Below are positions 14,020 through 15,198 of a stretch of 15,198 nucleotides of DNA, one piece after another. This DNA is from Chitinophagaceae bacterium UBA5175 (GTDB taxonomy: Bacteria > Bacteroidota > Bacteroidia > Chitinophagales > Chitinophagaceae): positions 13,201 to 28,398 of the forward strand of contig DHWT01000309.1 of NCBI GenBank assembly GCA_002413325.1. Reading direction: 5' to 3'. The position numbers and the translations under genes are program-made. How positions within the stretch are numbered: position 1 is the first letter of the stretch; each line of letters starts with the position of its first letter. The notes beneath the pieces are model-generated. The model ran no database searches. It saw only the letters and a program-made list of their open reading frames with translations, and was not told the DNA's origin.

Positions 14020-14696
14020 TGACTTTGAACTATCACCAGCTGGGTTTTAATGTCCTGGCCATTGGCAGTCAGTCGGGCGATATAAGTCCCGGTCGGCAGG
14101 ATGCCCGATTTGGATATTTGAATATTCTGCCGGCCATCCAGGGATTCCCAATTCGTTTCACTGATTTTTTTCCCGCTGAGATCAAAAAACTCCAGTGAAA
14201 CAGTCCGTAGATTTTTATTGGTTTCGACGAAAACCATATTGTTTTGAATCAGGGTGGGATAGATCCTGATCCCTTCATCTGCGTTATTGCTGATCTGAAC
14301 GACCGGTGACTGATTGGTATAACCGTTTTTACCAATTACTTTAATCCGGTAAAAAGATGTTCCGGCCAGGGGATGGGCATCTGTATAACTGTATTGTAAC
14401 TGGTAAACATTCGTTGAGATCGTCATTTTGGACTTGATACTGTCTATATCCTGGAAATTCATTCCGTCGCCGCTTCGCTGGATTTCGAAATAAGCAACTC
14501 CGGATTCCATCATCGTCGTCCAGCTCAGGTCGGCTTGCAGGTTATTTGTAATAACGCCTTTGAAATTGGCAAGGCTTACCGACATAACAAAACCTCCACC
14601 GGATCTGAAAGCGGTATGATCAGCAGTTTTTGTACCGGCAGCCTGACTGACAGTCATTGTGAAGATCCCGGTGATGCAGAGAATAATTGTTTTCAT
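14016..14696 (-). CDS. Secreted T9SS-sorted protein with FN3-like domain
   Basis: This protein of 226 residues starts with a signal peptide (MKTIILCITGIFTMTVSQAA, cleaved near residue 20). Residues about 41-136 form a beta-sandwich repeat of the kind often found before sorting domains (LSWTTMMESGVAYFEIQRSGDGMNF, YTDAHPLAGTSFYRIKVIG). Residues 144-226 are a T9SS type A C-terminal domain (IRIYPTLIQNN, FFDLSGKKISE, LPTGTYIARL). The protein should cross the inner membrane by Sec and the outer membrane by T9SS. The frame stays open upstream to 14771, but the signal peptide fixes the start at 14696, and the extra region holds a palindrome. There is no enzymatic domain; its role is unknown. Confidence 0.85.
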   Translation of the reverse strand: MKTIILCITGIFTMTVSQAAGTKTADHTAFRSGGGFVMSVSLANFKGVITNNLQADLSWTTMMESGVAYFEIQRSGDGMNFQDIDSIKSKMTISTNVYQLQYSYTDAHPLAGTSFYRIKVIGKNGYTNQSPVVQISNNADEGIRIYPTLIQNNMVFVETNKNLRTVSLEFFDLSGKKISETNWESLDGRQNIQISKSGILPTGTYIARLTANGQDIKTQLVIVQSH

Positions 14697-14739
14697 AAAA
14701 TTGATTGCAACTGAATGGAGCCAAACCCGGTGCCATAGT

Positions 14740-14768
14740 CTTAAATAATTGACCGTCAATAATTTAAG
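14740..14768. promoter_or_regulatory. 29-bp near-perfect palindrome upstream of the T9SS gene
   Basis: The arms 14740-14753 and 14755-14768 match at 13 of 14 positions around a central C. The core ATTGAC-C-GTCAAT is perfect and the outer parts are TTAAAT and ATTTAA. It lies 43 bases upstream of the T9SS start codon and 119 bases from the divergent acyltransferase start. It looks like an operator for a dimeric regulator, or a 5' hairpin. Confidence 0.6.
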
Positions 14769-14789
14769 CATGTTTTTTTACCCGATTTT

Positions 14790-14804
14790 TTCCCGAAACG
14801 GGAA
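14790..14804. other. Small dyad in the divergent intergenic region
   Basis: TTCCCG-AAA-CGGGAA forms a 6-bp stem with a 3-base loop, 22 bases to the right of the 29-bp palindrome and between the divergent T9SS and acyltransferase genes. No T run follows on the plus strand. On the minus strand AAAAAA follows. It may be a second regulatory site. Confidence 0.4.
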
Positions 14805-14846
14805 TCGTTTACGAAAATGAGCCGGATGGAATGGAAAGTTTTTTAT

Positions 14847-14878
14847 TTTGAACCGGATCATTTTACCTTGTACGTTTT
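14847..14878 (+). promoter_or_regulatory. Promoter of the DUF1624 gene
   Basis: TTTG (14847-14850), a 20-base spacer and TACGTTTT (14871-14878) match the Bacteroidota consensus with one mismatch in the -7 element. Transcription would start about 3-5 bases before the ATG at 14888, giving an almost leaderless mRNA. Confidence 0.5.
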
Positions 14879-14887
14879 AGATAACCC

Positions 14888-15198
14888 ATGCCAACAACTC
14901 CTGTTTCTCCCCAAAGGATCTATTCCATCGATGTTTTGAGAGGTGCCGTTATGATTATAATGGCCCTGGATCATGTGCGTGATTTTTTTCATTATACAGC
15001 GTCTACGGATAGTCCCACGAACCTGCTCACTACCACACCCTTATTATTTTTTACCCGCTGGATCACCCATTTTTGCGCGCCGGTCTTCATATTTCTTGCA
15101 GGCATTTCTGCTTACCTGATGGGTCAGAAAAAAACAAAAAAAGCGTTGTCTTCCTTTCTGGTAAAAAGAGGTATCTGGCTGGTCCTGGTGGAAATCGG
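14888..15198 (+). CDS. DUF1624 family membrane acyltransferase, 5' part
   Basis: Only the first 103 codons are in the window. They read RIYSIDVLRGAVMIIMALDHVRDFF at about 10-34, then TTPLLFFTRWITHFCAPVFIFLAGISAYLMG, matching the start of the DUF1624 / heparan-alpha-glucosaminide N-acetyltransferase-like family of multi-pass inner-membrane proteins. These are thought to move acyl groups across the membrane to sugars; the substrate here cannot be told. Two helices are visible (about 16-34 and 58-80). The ATG was chosen because it gives a short polar start before the conserved R.YSIDVLRG motif. The reading frame stays open to the edge. Confidence 0.88.
   Translation, partial: MPTTPVSPQRIYSIDVLRGAVMIIMALDHVRDFFHYTASTDSPTNLLTTTPLLFFTRWITHFCAPVFIFLAGISAYLMGQKKTKKALSSFLVKRGIWLVLVEI

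Noticed and set aside
14697..14771. N-terminal extension of the T9SS protein by 25 residues
   Set aside because: It would bury the signal peptide behind a basic segment and place the palindrome inside the coding region; the Met at 14696 starts a typical signal peptide.

Overview
The window looks like chromosomal DNA of a Bacteroidota bacterium, most likely near the Chitinophagaceae (the family is an inference). The signs are an 825-residue TonB-dependent receptor with a carboxypeptidase-like N-terminal domain, two proteins ending in type IX secretion (T9SS) sorting-like domains, start codons without Shine-Dalgarno sequences, promoters resembling the Bacteroidota consensus (TTTG, about 20 bases, TAnnTTTG), and a bL36 that has lost most of its zinc ligands.

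Layout. 1-125: heptamer repeat and a bidirectional terminator. 126-637 (minus): two tiny overlapping ORFs, the second a stand-alone sorting-like domain. 709-4913 (minus): TPR lipoprotein, ribulose-phosphate epimerase (rpe) and TonB-dependent receptor. rpe overlaps the receptor by 4 bases and has a very good promoter at the end of the TPR gene. 4992-5925 (plus): a four-helix membrane protein and a conserved hypothetical protein. 6024-9819 (plus): the alpha-operon segment infA-rpmJ-rpsM-rpsK-rpsD-rpoA-rplQ, closed by a strong terminator. 9976-11082: carA without carB. 11273-13807: glmM and a cysteine desulfurase. 14016-14696 (minus): secreted T9SS protein. 14888 to the right edge (plus): start of a DUF1624-type membrane acyltransferase.

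The ribosomal segment carries much more non-coding structure than a simple co-transcribed block. There is a strong intrinsic terminator between rpsM and rpsK, two strong hairpins sharing an 8-base repeat (CTGGACGG) just before rpsD (a candidate S4 autoregulatory leader or switch), an 8-base-periodic long inverted repeat between rpoA and rplQ, and a hairpin just before rplQ. Short 7- or 8-base periodic AT-rich repeats recur in gaps; one runs directly into the rpsM start codon.

The right-hand part holds further unexplained dyads: a 9-bp inverted repeat in front of the glmM promoter, a 29-bp near-perfect palindrome upstream of the T9SS gene, and a nested dyad over that gene's stop codon.

No gene-free stretch exceeds 300 bases; the longest are 9765-9975 and 13808-14015. 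No tRNA, rRNA, CRISPR array, insertion sequence or phage gene was recognised. All structures and promoters were read by eye, without folding or database searches.
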